Both the position numbers and the translations under genes were made by a program. The notes under the pieces are model-generated. The model was not told the origin of the DNA and did not search any database. It saw only the letters and a program-made list of their open reading frames with translations. Shown piece after piece: positions 22,545 through 32,800 of a stretch of 64,000 nt of DNA. Positions within the stretch are counted from its first letter, which is position 1; each line of letters begins with the position of its first letter. Where the stretch lies: positions 89,540,272 through 89,604,271 of the forward strand of contig NC_081555.1 of the NCBI RefSeq assembly GCF_963082655.1. The letters are read 5' to 3'. This DNA is from Stomoxys calcitrans. Its lineage: Eukaryota > Arthropoda > Insecta > Diptera > Muscidae.

Positions 22545-23258
22545 TATACCCTACACCACTACTGTGGTACAGGGTATTAGAACTTAGTGAAGTAGTTTGT
22601 AACACCCAAAAGAAAGAGATATTGATCGATCGACTCTGAATCACTTTCTGATTCGATTTGTCTGTCTGTCTGTCCTTGTTAATTTGTGTACAAACTACAG
22701 ATCGCAATTTTCATCCGATCGTCTTCAAATTTGGTATGGGCATGTTTATCGGCCTGGAGACGAAGCCTATTGAAATTGGAAAAAATAGGTTCAGATTTGT
22801 ATATAGCTCCCATATATATGTTCGTCCGATTTGCAGTAATACTGCATTAAAATGGTAATTTGATAACCGTTTCTCTCGAAATTTGGCAAGAATGACTCCC
22901 GACATTAGAGGTGGATTTGATAGAAATCGGTTCAGATTTGTATATAGCTCACATATATATGTTCGTCCGATTTGCAGTAATACTGCATTAAAATAGTCAT
23001 TTGTTAACCGATTCTCTCGAAATTTGGCAAGAAGGATTTTCTTATGACTCCCGACATTACAGGTGAATTTTATAGAAATCGGTTCAGATTTGTATATAGC
23101 TCCCATATATATGTTCGTCCGATTTGCAGTAATACTGCAATGAAATGGTCATTTGATAACCGTTTCTCCCGAAATTTGGCAAGAAGGATTTTCTTATGAA
23201 TTCCGACATTACAGGTGATTTTTATAGAAATCGGTACAGATTTTGATATAGCTCCCAT
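22545..23258 (+). repeat. TR element (left part, interrupted by a hAT MITE)
   Basis: It starts with TATACCCTACACCACTACTG and a GTTTGTAACACCC motif. Three blocks follow with CAGATTTGTATATAGCTCCC at about 22790, 22931 and 23083. It is interrupted at 23258 and resumes at 23961-24075. Confidence 0.8.
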
Positions 23259-23960
23259 CAGGGACGTAACCAGAGGGGGAGCCCTCGGGCAGGATAAAGA
23301 CAAAAAATTTTAAAGGCAATAAAATTCAACGAATCATATAAATAAGGAAAACTAGGAGTATAAAGACATGGTGGAAATTATTAGAATATTCGACAATAGT
23401 TGGATGCATTTTTCACGGACAATTTTTCCATCAAAAAAGGATTTTCGAAAGATTTTAATTGAGTTCAAAGAAGAAATAAGGGACATCATTTAAGCGGAAT
23501 GTAGACGGTTCTTCGAAAAAACTAGTCAACATTTATTTTTTGAAATATTTGTGTTTAATGTTTTCGATTTGTTTGCGTAAAATTTTTTTTTGAAAGGAAA
23601 AGACGTTTAAAGCCAATAGACTGACACAATCAAAAACCTGTTGAAACCATACACCTAGTTTAAGATCAAAAATGAGCGCAAATGAAAAATTTCATCAAAA
23701 TACAATTTGAAGGCTTTGAAAGAATAGGATCGGGCTATAAATAGTGTGTTGGCAATCATTACAAAGTCAAGCTCTAACTTAAACCAAAATGCACCGCCGA
23801 TGGTGCAGTTCCTGCACCCAATAGCGACCACAGTTTCAAAAAAAAAATATTTAGTATTTTTATCAATTACATGGTAACAGAAAATTTTAGGCAATTTTCG
23901 ATTTTGAAAAAATATGGAGTAGAGACCCCCCCACAAAAAAAATACCTAGCTACGTCCCTG
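23259..23960. mobile_element. hAT-type non-autonomous element (702 bp)
   Basis: The termini are CAGGGACGTAACCAG and the reverse complement of CAGGGACGTAGCTAGG. The 8-bp target duplication GCTCCCAT is exact (23251-23258 and 23961-23968), as expected for hAT. There is no transposase frame. The interior resembles the two copies at about 44.0 and 44.6 kb. Confidence 0.9.
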
Positions 23961-24084
23961 GCTCCCATTTATATGTTCGCTTGCAGTAATAATGGAATAA
24001 AATGGTCATTTGTTAACCGATTCTCTTGTTTTAAAGCACATTTTGTCCCTAGAGAAAATTTCATTGAAATTTAGTAAAACTTTG

Positions 24085-24192
24085 GTTGCGGGAAGTGATG
24101 CTAATACACATCACCAGATATGGAAAAGATTGGATATCAACGAAAGGGGTGAGTTGCTTATCGAATACATTAGAAGTTGGTATGAAAACAAA
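24085..24192 (+). pseudogene. LINE endonuclease fragment
   Basis: A short forward segment translates as VAGSDANTHHQIWKR and NERGELLIEYI, matching the APE-type endonuclease of the LINE at 59.5 kb. It is only about 36 codons and is truncated on both sides. Confidence 0.75.
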
Positions 24193-24275
24193 AACAAAAC
24201 TTAACTATCAAATTCCGCTCGCGAAACAATTAAAGATTTCCTCAACTATTCCGAAAGCAGAATAGAATACCAACC

Positions 24276-25268
24276 CTAAGGGTGACATAGGAAATGCTCC
24301 AACGTCTCATAATCTTTTCGCCAGCTCCTACACGTGCTATCACTTGCAGCACCGATTTTACATAGGTGAGCTCGTAGTCCTATGTGTCCTGTTTTGATAC
24401 CAAAATCTATACTGGCCTCCTTCTTACTTCCTTTCATAAATAGCCTCGTCCTCTTACGATCCGGATCTCCCCATAGAATTTTCGCCATCCTATCGACTGT
24501 TTCGCTGTTCCACAGTGTTACATGTTTTGATACCAAAATCTATACTGACCTCATTCTTACTTCCTTTCATAAATAGCCTCGTCCTCCTAGGATCCGGATC
24601 ACCCCATAGGAATTTCGCCATCCTACCGACTGTTTCGCTGTTCCACAGTGTTACACTCCCTTACGTCGCCCACTCCCTTAACTCGAACTGCGTCGACCCG
24701 AAATGTTTCGGGTTAACCATATTATTGACGGCAGTTCTCTGGCCTTCGCTGCCAAATCGTCTCCCTTTCATTTCCCTTTTACTCCGTATGGCCCGGCACC
24801 CAAACGATGCGTATTGTGCAATCCTCAGAGAAGGCGTTAATCTCCTTCTTACACTGCAAGACTATTCGTGACCTTACCCTCCTGGTTGTTATTGCCCACT
24901 CTCGACATCCTCGCGTTAGTACCACACCATCTCAGGCATTTTGTGATCGCCCGTATCTGCGCCTGCAGGAACGTATTATGAACAGGCAGTCTAAAAGAGA
25001 TCTCAGTCCCTGGGTTCTCAATGTACACCCCAGGCCCACTCTGTCCCCCAGCTTCGATCCATTTGTGTAACATGATCTTCCAGACAGTAATACTAGGGTT
25101 CCGTCAGTCCAAGATTGTGCCGCTGGCAACAGTGCCTCGCACTCGACTTCAAGGTTCATCGCTGGCATCCGATCGGAAACCTCTTCCCTTCCTTCCAGGT
25201 TTCCTATCGTCGCCTCGTTTATACCGCGATGGTACGAGCTGCTCCCATCCTCAATCCATTCTCCCATC
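24276..25268 (-). mobile_element. Third-family LINE, 3' half, left arm of an inverted pair
   Basis: The minus strand encodes an RNase-H-like start (CYTNGSKLGDRVG) and the same tail as the 18-19.7 kb copy (LWNSETVDRMAKILWGDPDR, then TLEHFLCHP). A 133-bp tandem duplication is present (GTTTTGATACCAAAATC at 24391 and 24524). It faces a second copy at 25408-26215. Confidence 0.75.
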
Positions 25269-25407
25269 GCCTTAATTCTCATTGCCACAATGGCTGCATA
25301 GCATTTAATCTGTATGTCAATGGGTCGGATATCTAGAATAGTCTCCTGTGCCCTAGTGGGTGTGGTCGTCATCGTTCCGCCTATGCCAAGACATAGCCAT
25401 TTGGAGA

Positions 25408-26215
25408 ATGAATAGAGGATGGGAGCAGGTCATACCATCGCGGTATAATCGAGGCGACGATAGGACGGAATGGAAGAGGTTTCCGATCTGAAACCTTCGA
25501 CGACACTTGAGACCAAGTGCAAGGCACTGCTGCCAGCGGCACATGAAGTGATGTGAGGCTAACATGAGAACGTCGAGTGTGAACATCATTGCGGACACTT
25601 AACTGGCCATAAGGGCAATAACAACCAGGATGGTATAGTCATGAACAGTCTTGGAGTGTAAGAAGGAGATAAACGCCTTCTCTGAGAATTGCACGATCCG
25701 CATCGTTTGGATGCCAGGCCATAGTAAGGGGGCAATAAAAAAGCAGACGATTTGGCGGTGAAGGACAGAGGAATGCCGTCAACAAACTTGGATAACCCGA
25801 AATTTTTCGTGTCGACACATTCCGCGTTATGAGCGTGAGCTACGAACTGTGGAACAACGAAGTGATCGACGGAACAATGAAAATCATATGGGGAGATCCG
25901 GATTGTGAAAAGACGAGGCTATTACTGCAAAAAAGCAAGCAGGAGTTCAGTAAAGCTTTCGGTATCATAACAGGGCACATAGGACTTTGAGCTAACTTAT
26001 GCAAAATCAGTGCGGCAACTGGTAGCATGTGCAGGGCATGTGGGGATGGTGATGAGGCGTTGGAGCATTTCCTATGTCATTGTCCGGCTTTTGCGGCTAA
26101 CAGTCATCGGCACTTAGGTGGGGGACACGATACCAGACATGCACTAACTTAGGGCAGTGGTATTGAAAACAATTAAGGATTTTGTAAGCAGTACGAAATT
26201 CCTAGTGGTGCCTTC
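25408..26215 (+). mobile_element. Third-family LINE, 3' half, right arm of an inverted pair
   Basis: The forward sequence from GAGGATGGGAGCAGGTCATA onward is the reverse complement counterpart of the left arm and ends in the same C-terminal region (GATGAGGCGTTGGAGCATTT near 26050). It is degraded by indels. The arms are separated by about 140 bp that belongs to the left copy. Confidence 0.7.
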
Positions 26216-26261
26216 CCTCCCCTAATGAGAACATAACCCTAAGGAAGAACATTACCACCAG

Positions 26262-26400
26262 GAACCGCACCGCAGTGCCATGCATGGCATTGTACCTCGC
26301 TAATGTCGCCAACATTAAGAGGGCATAAACACCGCTTTGTCCGATGTTCTCGCCAGGATTCGAACGCGTTCAGCGTCATAGGCTACAATGGCACCAATTC
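26262..26400 (-). repeat. SINE1 fragment
   Basis: Reverse-oriented partial SINE1 with TGTACCTCGCTAATGTCGCC and a B box that has lost bases (AGGATTCGAACGCG). The 3' half is missing. Confidence 0.65.
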
Positions 26401-26427
26401 GACATCCGCATTCAAGGCGAACTGTCC

Positions 26428-26459
26428 CCACGGGCGGAGCGGGCCCAGTTCGGCTAGTT
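26428..26459 (+). mobile_element. Degenerate Helitron 3' end
   Basis: CGGAGCGGGCCCAGTTCGG followed by CTAG and T resembles the terminus of the Helitron at 29660-29680. The rest of that element is not recognisable. Confidence 0.55.
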
Positions 26460-26887
26460 AGACTACATTTGGCAAGTAAGTTAGAGGTCGTAAAAACAGG
26501 TACTGTGCAAAATTTCAACCAAGTCTGATAAGAATTGAGCCCTATAAGGGCTCAGAAAGTAAAATCGGGAGATCAGTTTAAATGGGAACCATAGCAGGTT
26601 ATAGGTCTATTTAGACCATATTTGGCACATATGTTAAAGGTCATAGTAAAAGGCACTGTTCAAAATTTCAGTCAAATTGGATAGGAATTTCAGTTAAATC
26701 GGATATGCTTAAGAAGTAAAATCGAGAGATCGTTTTATATGGGAGTTATATCAGGTCTTGGGCCGTTTCAGACCATATTTGGTACGTATTTTAGAGGTGA
26801 TAGAAAAAGTCATTGTGCAAAATTTCAAAACAGATAGGAATTACGCCCTGTATGAACCGATTGAGATCATATTCAGCACTTTTGTTA
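26460..26887 (-). repeat. TR element (part), disrupted by SINE1
   Basis: Reverse-oriented 153-bp-family blocks (AAAATTTCAGTCAAATTGG, GATCGTTTTATATGGGAG). The element continues after the SINE1 from about 27160 to 27500, where its TATACC...CCACCATCCTATGGTGGAGT end is seen. Confidence 0.7.
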
Positions 26888-27158
26888 TATGCAAATGCAA
26901 ATTTTGCCTATGAACTTTCCTCTTAGGAACAGGGGCAAACTTCTCACATATAAATGTGTGCAGTCCGATTCAAGTTTAAGCTCAATGATAAGGGGCCTCC
27001 TTTTTATAGCCGAGTCCGAACGCAGTGCGACACCTCTTTGGAGAGAAGTTTTACATGGCATAGTACCTCATGTACCAAATGTTGCCAGCATTAGGAGGGG
27101 AAAATCACAGTTGAAAATGTTTTTCTGATGGTCTCTCCAGGATTGGAACCTAGGCGCT
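26888..27158 (-). repeat. SINE1 copy inserted in a TR element
   Basis: Nearly complete reverse-oriented SINE1: 3' end near 26890 (GCAAATTTTGCCTATGAAC), body, and a damaged B box near 27145 (AGGATTGGAACCTAGGCG). The tRNA-like A-box half is lost. Confidence 0.8.
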
Positions 27159-27159
27159 T

Positions 27160-27500
27160 ATGTTATAGGTCATTGAAAAAGTCACTTTGCAAAACTTCAG
27201 CCAAATCGGATAAGAATTACGCCCTGTAGAGGCTCAAGAAGTTTAATCGGGAGATTGGTTAAATGGGAGCTATATCTAAATATGAACCGATATGGCCCAT
27301 TTTATGCAAATGTTAAGCGCCTAGCTTTGCTCCTTCGAAAGTTAGCTTGCTTTTCACAGATACACAGATGGACGAACATGGCTAGATCGACTTAAAATGT
27401 AATGCCGATCTTAGATATATATATACTTTATGGGGTCTCAGACCAATATTTCGATGTGTTACAAATGGAATGACGAAATTAGTATACCACCATCCTATGG
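27160..27500 (-). repeat. TR element (right part)
   Basis: Continuation of the element at 26460-26887, ending with the outer consensus in reverse (GTGTTACAAATGGAATGACG, then TATACCACCATCCTATGG). Confidence 0.7.
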
Positions 27501-27530
27501 TGGAGTGTATGAAAACTTAACCATACTTTA

Positions 27531-27925
27531 TTGTTGTTGTCGTAGTCACATTTTCATGTGGAAACGGCGATCCTCATCAAGCTCCTGTAGGTGGGTAAGC
27601 TCGTTCCGGTAGAAAGGACCGATAGCCGCGGGAACAGGGGGGGGGGGGGGGGGGGGGCATTGGCTATTTAAAGACGCCAATAACCCGCCTTGTCGTATCT
27701 ACCATCAAAGGCACTCAGTATTTAAGCAAGAGCCGGAGCCTTCCGGCCTCTCTCTGAGATTTTCCGCTGATTGCCCGTGGCTGCCTTTGCTGCTACTCCA
27801 TATGAAGCATTCCACTATACGCAACCTGTGGACGCGCCCGATAGCTCGCAGCTAAGGTTCTCGTGACAGCAATGAACACCACACAGATCGGACCTCAATG
27901 TACCAGGACCATACTTCGTTTTGTG
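27531..27925 (-). repeat. Element Y (unclassified ~390-bp retroposon-like repeat)
   Basis: In minus orientation it starts GAACACCACACAGATCGG-like, contains GGGCGCGTCCACAGGTTGCG, and ends GATCGCCGTTTCCACATGAA with a (CAA)-rich tail. Copies occur at 44885-45190, 47975-48690 and 58575-58965. The defined 3' end with a simple-sequence tail suggests retroposition. A run of 21 G residues (27637-27657) lies inside this copy only. Confidence 0.7.
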
Positions 27926-27939
27926 AAACACCCACCATA

Positions 27940-29680
27940 TCTTATATATAAAAATCAATATGTATTTGTTTGTAGGTTTGTTTGTTTATTTGTATTGGGT
28001 TGCCCAAAAAGTAATTGCGGATTTTTTAAAAGAAAGTAAATCCATTTTTAATAAAACTTAGAATGAACTTTAATCAAATATACTTTTTTACACGTTTTTT
28101 CTAAAGCAAGCTAAAAGTAACAGCTGATAACTGACAGAAGAAAGAATGCAATTACAGAGTCACAAGCTGTGAAAAAATTTGTCAACGCCGACGATATGAA
28201 AAATCCGCAATTACTTTTTGCGCAACCCAATATGTTTGTGTGTTCCTTACAGACTCAGAAACGGCTGTACCGATTCTCTTGAAATTTTCACAGATGGTGC
28301 ATAATGACCCCGTGGTGAAAATAGGGCACTACATGTTTTGATACCTGAAGGGGGCGCGGACCCTCCCCCTTACCCTAATTTTCAGAAACGCCAGATCTCG
28401 GAGATGGGTGGTGCGATTTAAGCGAATTTTTGTGTGCTCTCATATAGTACCCTAAAAATAAAAATTTGGTATCCAAATTTCGGATAGGGTACCTAGGGGG
28501 GCTGCCCCATCCTAAAACCTACCAAACATATATCAAGGTCAATCACGACAATATGGGACTCAAATGAAAGGTATTTAGGATAAGAAAACGTATCTGATAT
28601 CCAATTGTCGGACAACGTACTAGGGGGACCACCCCAAGCCCCAAAACACCCCTAAATCTGACATATTTACCGACCATGGCAATATGGGACTCAAATGAAA
28701 GGTATTTGCGAGTAGAATACGAATCTGATATCCAAATGTGGGACCATGTTTCTGGGGATCCACCCCTTCCCCGAAATTCCCCCCAACCTGGATTTATTTA
28801 CTGACCATGGGAATATGGGGCTTAAATAAAAGGTATTTGAATGTAGAATACGAATCTGATATTCTCACTAAAAACATCCCCCAAAGGGGACAAATTGACG
28901 ACCATAGCAATATGGGGATCAAATGAAAGGTCTTTGGGAGTGAAGCACGAAACTGATATCAATATTCGGAAAAGTGTCTATGGGACCACGCCACCCAAAT
29001 AGTAAGTATTTTCTGACTATTGCAATATGAGGCTCAAATAAGAGGGTTTTTAAAGTGGAACACGAATCCGATATATATTTTCATTATTAGGAGCCAACTG
29101 TCTAGCGGACGTTCCACCACCATAACAACCCCCATTAGGACGTGTTTGCTCACCAAGACAATTTGGGTCCTAAGGAGAGTGGAGCTAAATATTCATAGTT
29201 TTTAGGGCCAATACCCAAACCGGACATATTTGCTGACTTTTGCAATAAGGAGTTTAAATGAGATTAGAAAACGAATTTAATATCCAATTTTGAGGGCAAT
29301 GGCAATATGGGGTTTAAATAAATTATATATAGATATATGGGAATAGAGCACGTTGCTGATATATTTTGAGGGCTTAGAATTAGGAGAACACCCCACTCCC
29401 CAAAACACCCCTAAATCGGTCATATTTGAAAGGTATTGGAGGGTAGAGCAAGAATTGATACCCATTCTCGGAACCAATTTTCTCGGGGTCTACCCCTTTC
29501 CCAAATTATCCTGCAAACAGCAATTTTTCACTGACCAGATAAGGGCACTTATATTGTTAAACTGTTAGTCAAGTTAGCATGGTATTTCACCAAAAGATCT
29601 TCGAAAATAAATATTCCAAGGAAACTTTTGTTCCATATAAAGTAAAAGAAGGCGCAGCGAAGCGGGCCCGGGTCAGCTAG
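27940..29680 (+). mobile_element. Non-autonomous Helitron
   Basis: It begins with TCTTATATATAAAAATC after an A and ends CGGGCCCGGGTCAGCTAG before a T, so it has the A|TC...CTAG|T arrangement of Helitrons, with a small palindrome (CGGGCCCG) near the 3' end. The interior consists of ~131-bp diverged tandem units marked by GGGACTCAAATGAAAGG. No Rep/helicase frame is present. A mariner MITE interrupts it near the 5' end. Confidence 0.85.
27995..28230 (+). mobile_element. Mariner-derived MITE (236 bp)
   Basis: TIRs TTGGGTTGCCCAAAAAGTAA at both ends and TA at 27993-27994 and 28231-28232. The left ~90 bp equal the mariner 3' end, and the right part is the mariner 5' UTR. No coding sequence remains. 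Confidence 0.95.
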
Positions 29681-29725
29681 TCCCCAAATAAAATACACCA
29701 ATGTACAAAAAAAAATCTCTCTTTT

Positions 29726-29731
29726 TTTATT
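29726..29731 (-). promoter_or_regulatory. Polyadenylation signal of gene A
   Basis: AATAAA on the minus strand, about 124 bases after the gene A stop codon. An AATAAA in a similar context (AAAATAAAAA) lies 85 bases after the gene B stop. Confidence 0.65.
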
Positions 29732-29854
29732 TTAGAAGTCGTATGGTGTACAAATTAAATTAAAAAGTTAAATTAAAATATGTTATACATATTTAAAAAC
29801 TAAAACATAAAATTATTTCAAAACTACAATAATTTAACAAAAACAAATAGTACA

Positions 29855-32800
29855 TTAAACAGATAATACTTTAAGATCGTTAAAAAGTGCTGTCAACGAA
29901 GAGGTTTTCTCGTCATTCGGCAATTTCATATCGAAAAAGTAGTCTTGTATGAAATACCAAACACTCTTACACTGTTTGGGAAAGGGAATTTTTAAAATCT
30001 GAAATATTTTAAAAGCAGCATCGATGCAACTCAGAATATCGCCAAATTCATAGCACACATCATCGTAGAAGACATAATATTGGGTTATCTGATAAATGGA
30101 ATCGCCCACACAGCCGATTATGGGAGGGAATGCTTCATTATTGCAATCACTGTCACTCTTCATTTGAACGATCACCGATAGCAATTCCTTTTGGGTTTGG
30201 CAGAGAATCATGAATGAGTTGCGCGATTCCTGCATGGTGACTTTGGCGTTTTTGCGCTCATTGGTCACCGGATCATGGGTTATGTTGCGGGCAGTTGGTT
30301 TGATAATGAAATGGATGGCATAAAAAATGACACAATTGTTGACTTCTGTATATGGGAGATGGAGAATAAATTGTGGAAAATTAGAAAGCATATCTTAAGC
30401 CACCTAAGGTGTTGCCCTCATCATTACCTTGATCATGCTGTGTTTCATAGAAATCTTTCAGCAACTCTACAATCTCATGATCGGAAACATCTTTTAGTAG
30501 GCACATGATGACGTTACTGAAGTGCTCCCACTTGGTGTACAAGTTATTGGCTGTCGTGGGGCTTTTCATTGAGAAGTCCATTTGAATCTAAAATAAAAAG
30601 AAATAATTTCGATGAAGTCTTAGGTATTTTTATTTTGTTGTTGTTGTTTGACCTACCAATTTATGCCCGAAAGTATGACGGTACAAAGGCCACTCCTCCA
30701 GAATCTTTGATAGATTGTTTTGTTCAATAAACGCCAGTCTTATGGCATGAGTAGACTTCCATTTCTGCATAATCTCATCCATAGGTTTCAAATATTGTTG
30801 CAGCCATAAACGGTCTTTAGCTTGCTGATCTAAATTAGAAACCAAAGAACATTACAATAAAAAACTGTCCATGTTATACTGCAGTATATGACTGTTACAC
30901 AGAAAAAAACTGTTTGTACTAAGTTTAAAGCTTTTTTGAACTAAATTCAAAGACGACCAAAACTTAATTCTGAACGTTTTTTTACTAACTTTAAAGATTT
31001 TTCGAACTTAATTTAAAGATGGCATATTTTTCAACTTGCTTGCAGATCTAAATTCGAAACCAAAGGACATTACAATAAAAAACTGTCCATGTTATACTGC
31101 AGAATATGACTGTTACACAGAAAAAAAACTGTTTGTACTAAGTTTAAAGATTTTTTTGAACTAAATTCAAAGACGTCCAAAACTAAATTCTGAACGTTTT
31201 TTACTAACTTTAAAGATTTTTTGAACTTAATTTAAAGATGACATATTTTCCAACTTGCTTGCTGATCTAAAGTAGAAACCAAAGAACATTACAAGAAAAA
31301 TTGTCCATGTTATACTGCAAATATGACTGTTACACAAAAAAAACTGTTTGTACAAAGTTAAAGAGTTTTTGAACTAAATTCAAAGACGTCTAAAACTAAA
31401 TTGCGAACATTTTTTTACTAACTTTAAAGATTTTTTGAACTTAATTTAAAGATGGCATATTTTCCAACTTGCTTGCTGATCTAAAGTAGAAACCAAAGAA
31501 CATTACAAGAAAAATTGTCCATATTATACTCCAAATATGACTGTTACACAGAAAAAAACTGTTTGTACTAAGTTTAAAGCTTTTTTGAACTAAATTCAAA
31601 GACGACCAAAACTTAATTCTGAACATTTTTTTACAAACATTAAAGATTTTTTGAACTTAATTTAAAGATGGCATATTTTCCATCGTACTTGCTGATCTAA
31701 AGTAGAAACCAAAGAACATTACAATAAAAAACTGTCCATGTTATACTGCAGAATATGACTGTTACACAGAAAAAAACTGTTTGTACTAAGTTTAAAGCTT
31801 TTTTGAACTACATTCAAAGACGACCAAAACTTAATTCTGAACGTTTTTTTTTACTAACTTTAAAGATTTTTTGAACTTAATTTAAAGATGGCATATTTTC
31901 CAATTTGCTTGCTGATCTAAAGTAGAAACCCAAGAACATTACAAGAAAAATTATCCATGTTATACTGCAAATATGTCTGTTACACAGAAAAAAACTGTTT
32001 GTACTAAGTTTAAAGATTTTTTAAACTAAATTCAAAGACGACCAAAACTAAATTCGTTTTTTTACTAACTTTAAAGATTTTTTGAACTTAATTTAAAGAT
32101 GGCATATTTTTCAACTTGCTTGCTGACCTAAAGTAGAAACCAAAGAACATTACAAGAAAAATTGTCCATGTTATACTGCAAAATATGACTGTTACACAGA
32201 AAAAAACTGTTTGTACTAAGTTTAAAGATTTTTTTTAACTAAATTCTGAACGTTTTTTACTAACTTTAAAGATTTTTTGAACTTAATTTAAAGATTGCAT
32301 ATTATCCAACCTTTTTAAGGAAAAGGATTTTTTTTTATTTAATGGTACTATAAAAGTCCTTGGTTTTATTTCCTATCATTAAAGACCAAAATGTTTTAAT
32401 GCAAGTCAAAATATCGTTGAAGTTTAGAAATTTGTCTTTTGGAAACCAAGACAACATTGTACTTTGTAGTTATTATACCCACCACCATAGAACGGGGGTA
32501 TACTAACCTAGTCATTCCGTTTGTAACACCTCGAATTATTGATCTAGGACCACCCCATATAAAGTATATATATTCTTGATCGTCTCGACATTCTGTGTCG
32601 AAATAGCCATGTCCGTCCGCCCGTCCGTCTGTCGAAATCACGATAGCGGTTGAACGCGTAAAGCTAAACGCTTGAAATTTTGTACAGATACTTAATATTT
32701 GGATATAGCTTCCATATAAACCGATCTCCCGAGTTGACTTCTTGAGCCCCTGGAAGCCCCAATTTTCAACCGATTTGGCTGAAATTTTGCACATAATGTT

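Noticed and set aside
30821..32313. CRISPR-like array
   Set aside because: Units of ~218 bp are contiguous tandem copies with no unique spacers, in a eukaryotic intron.
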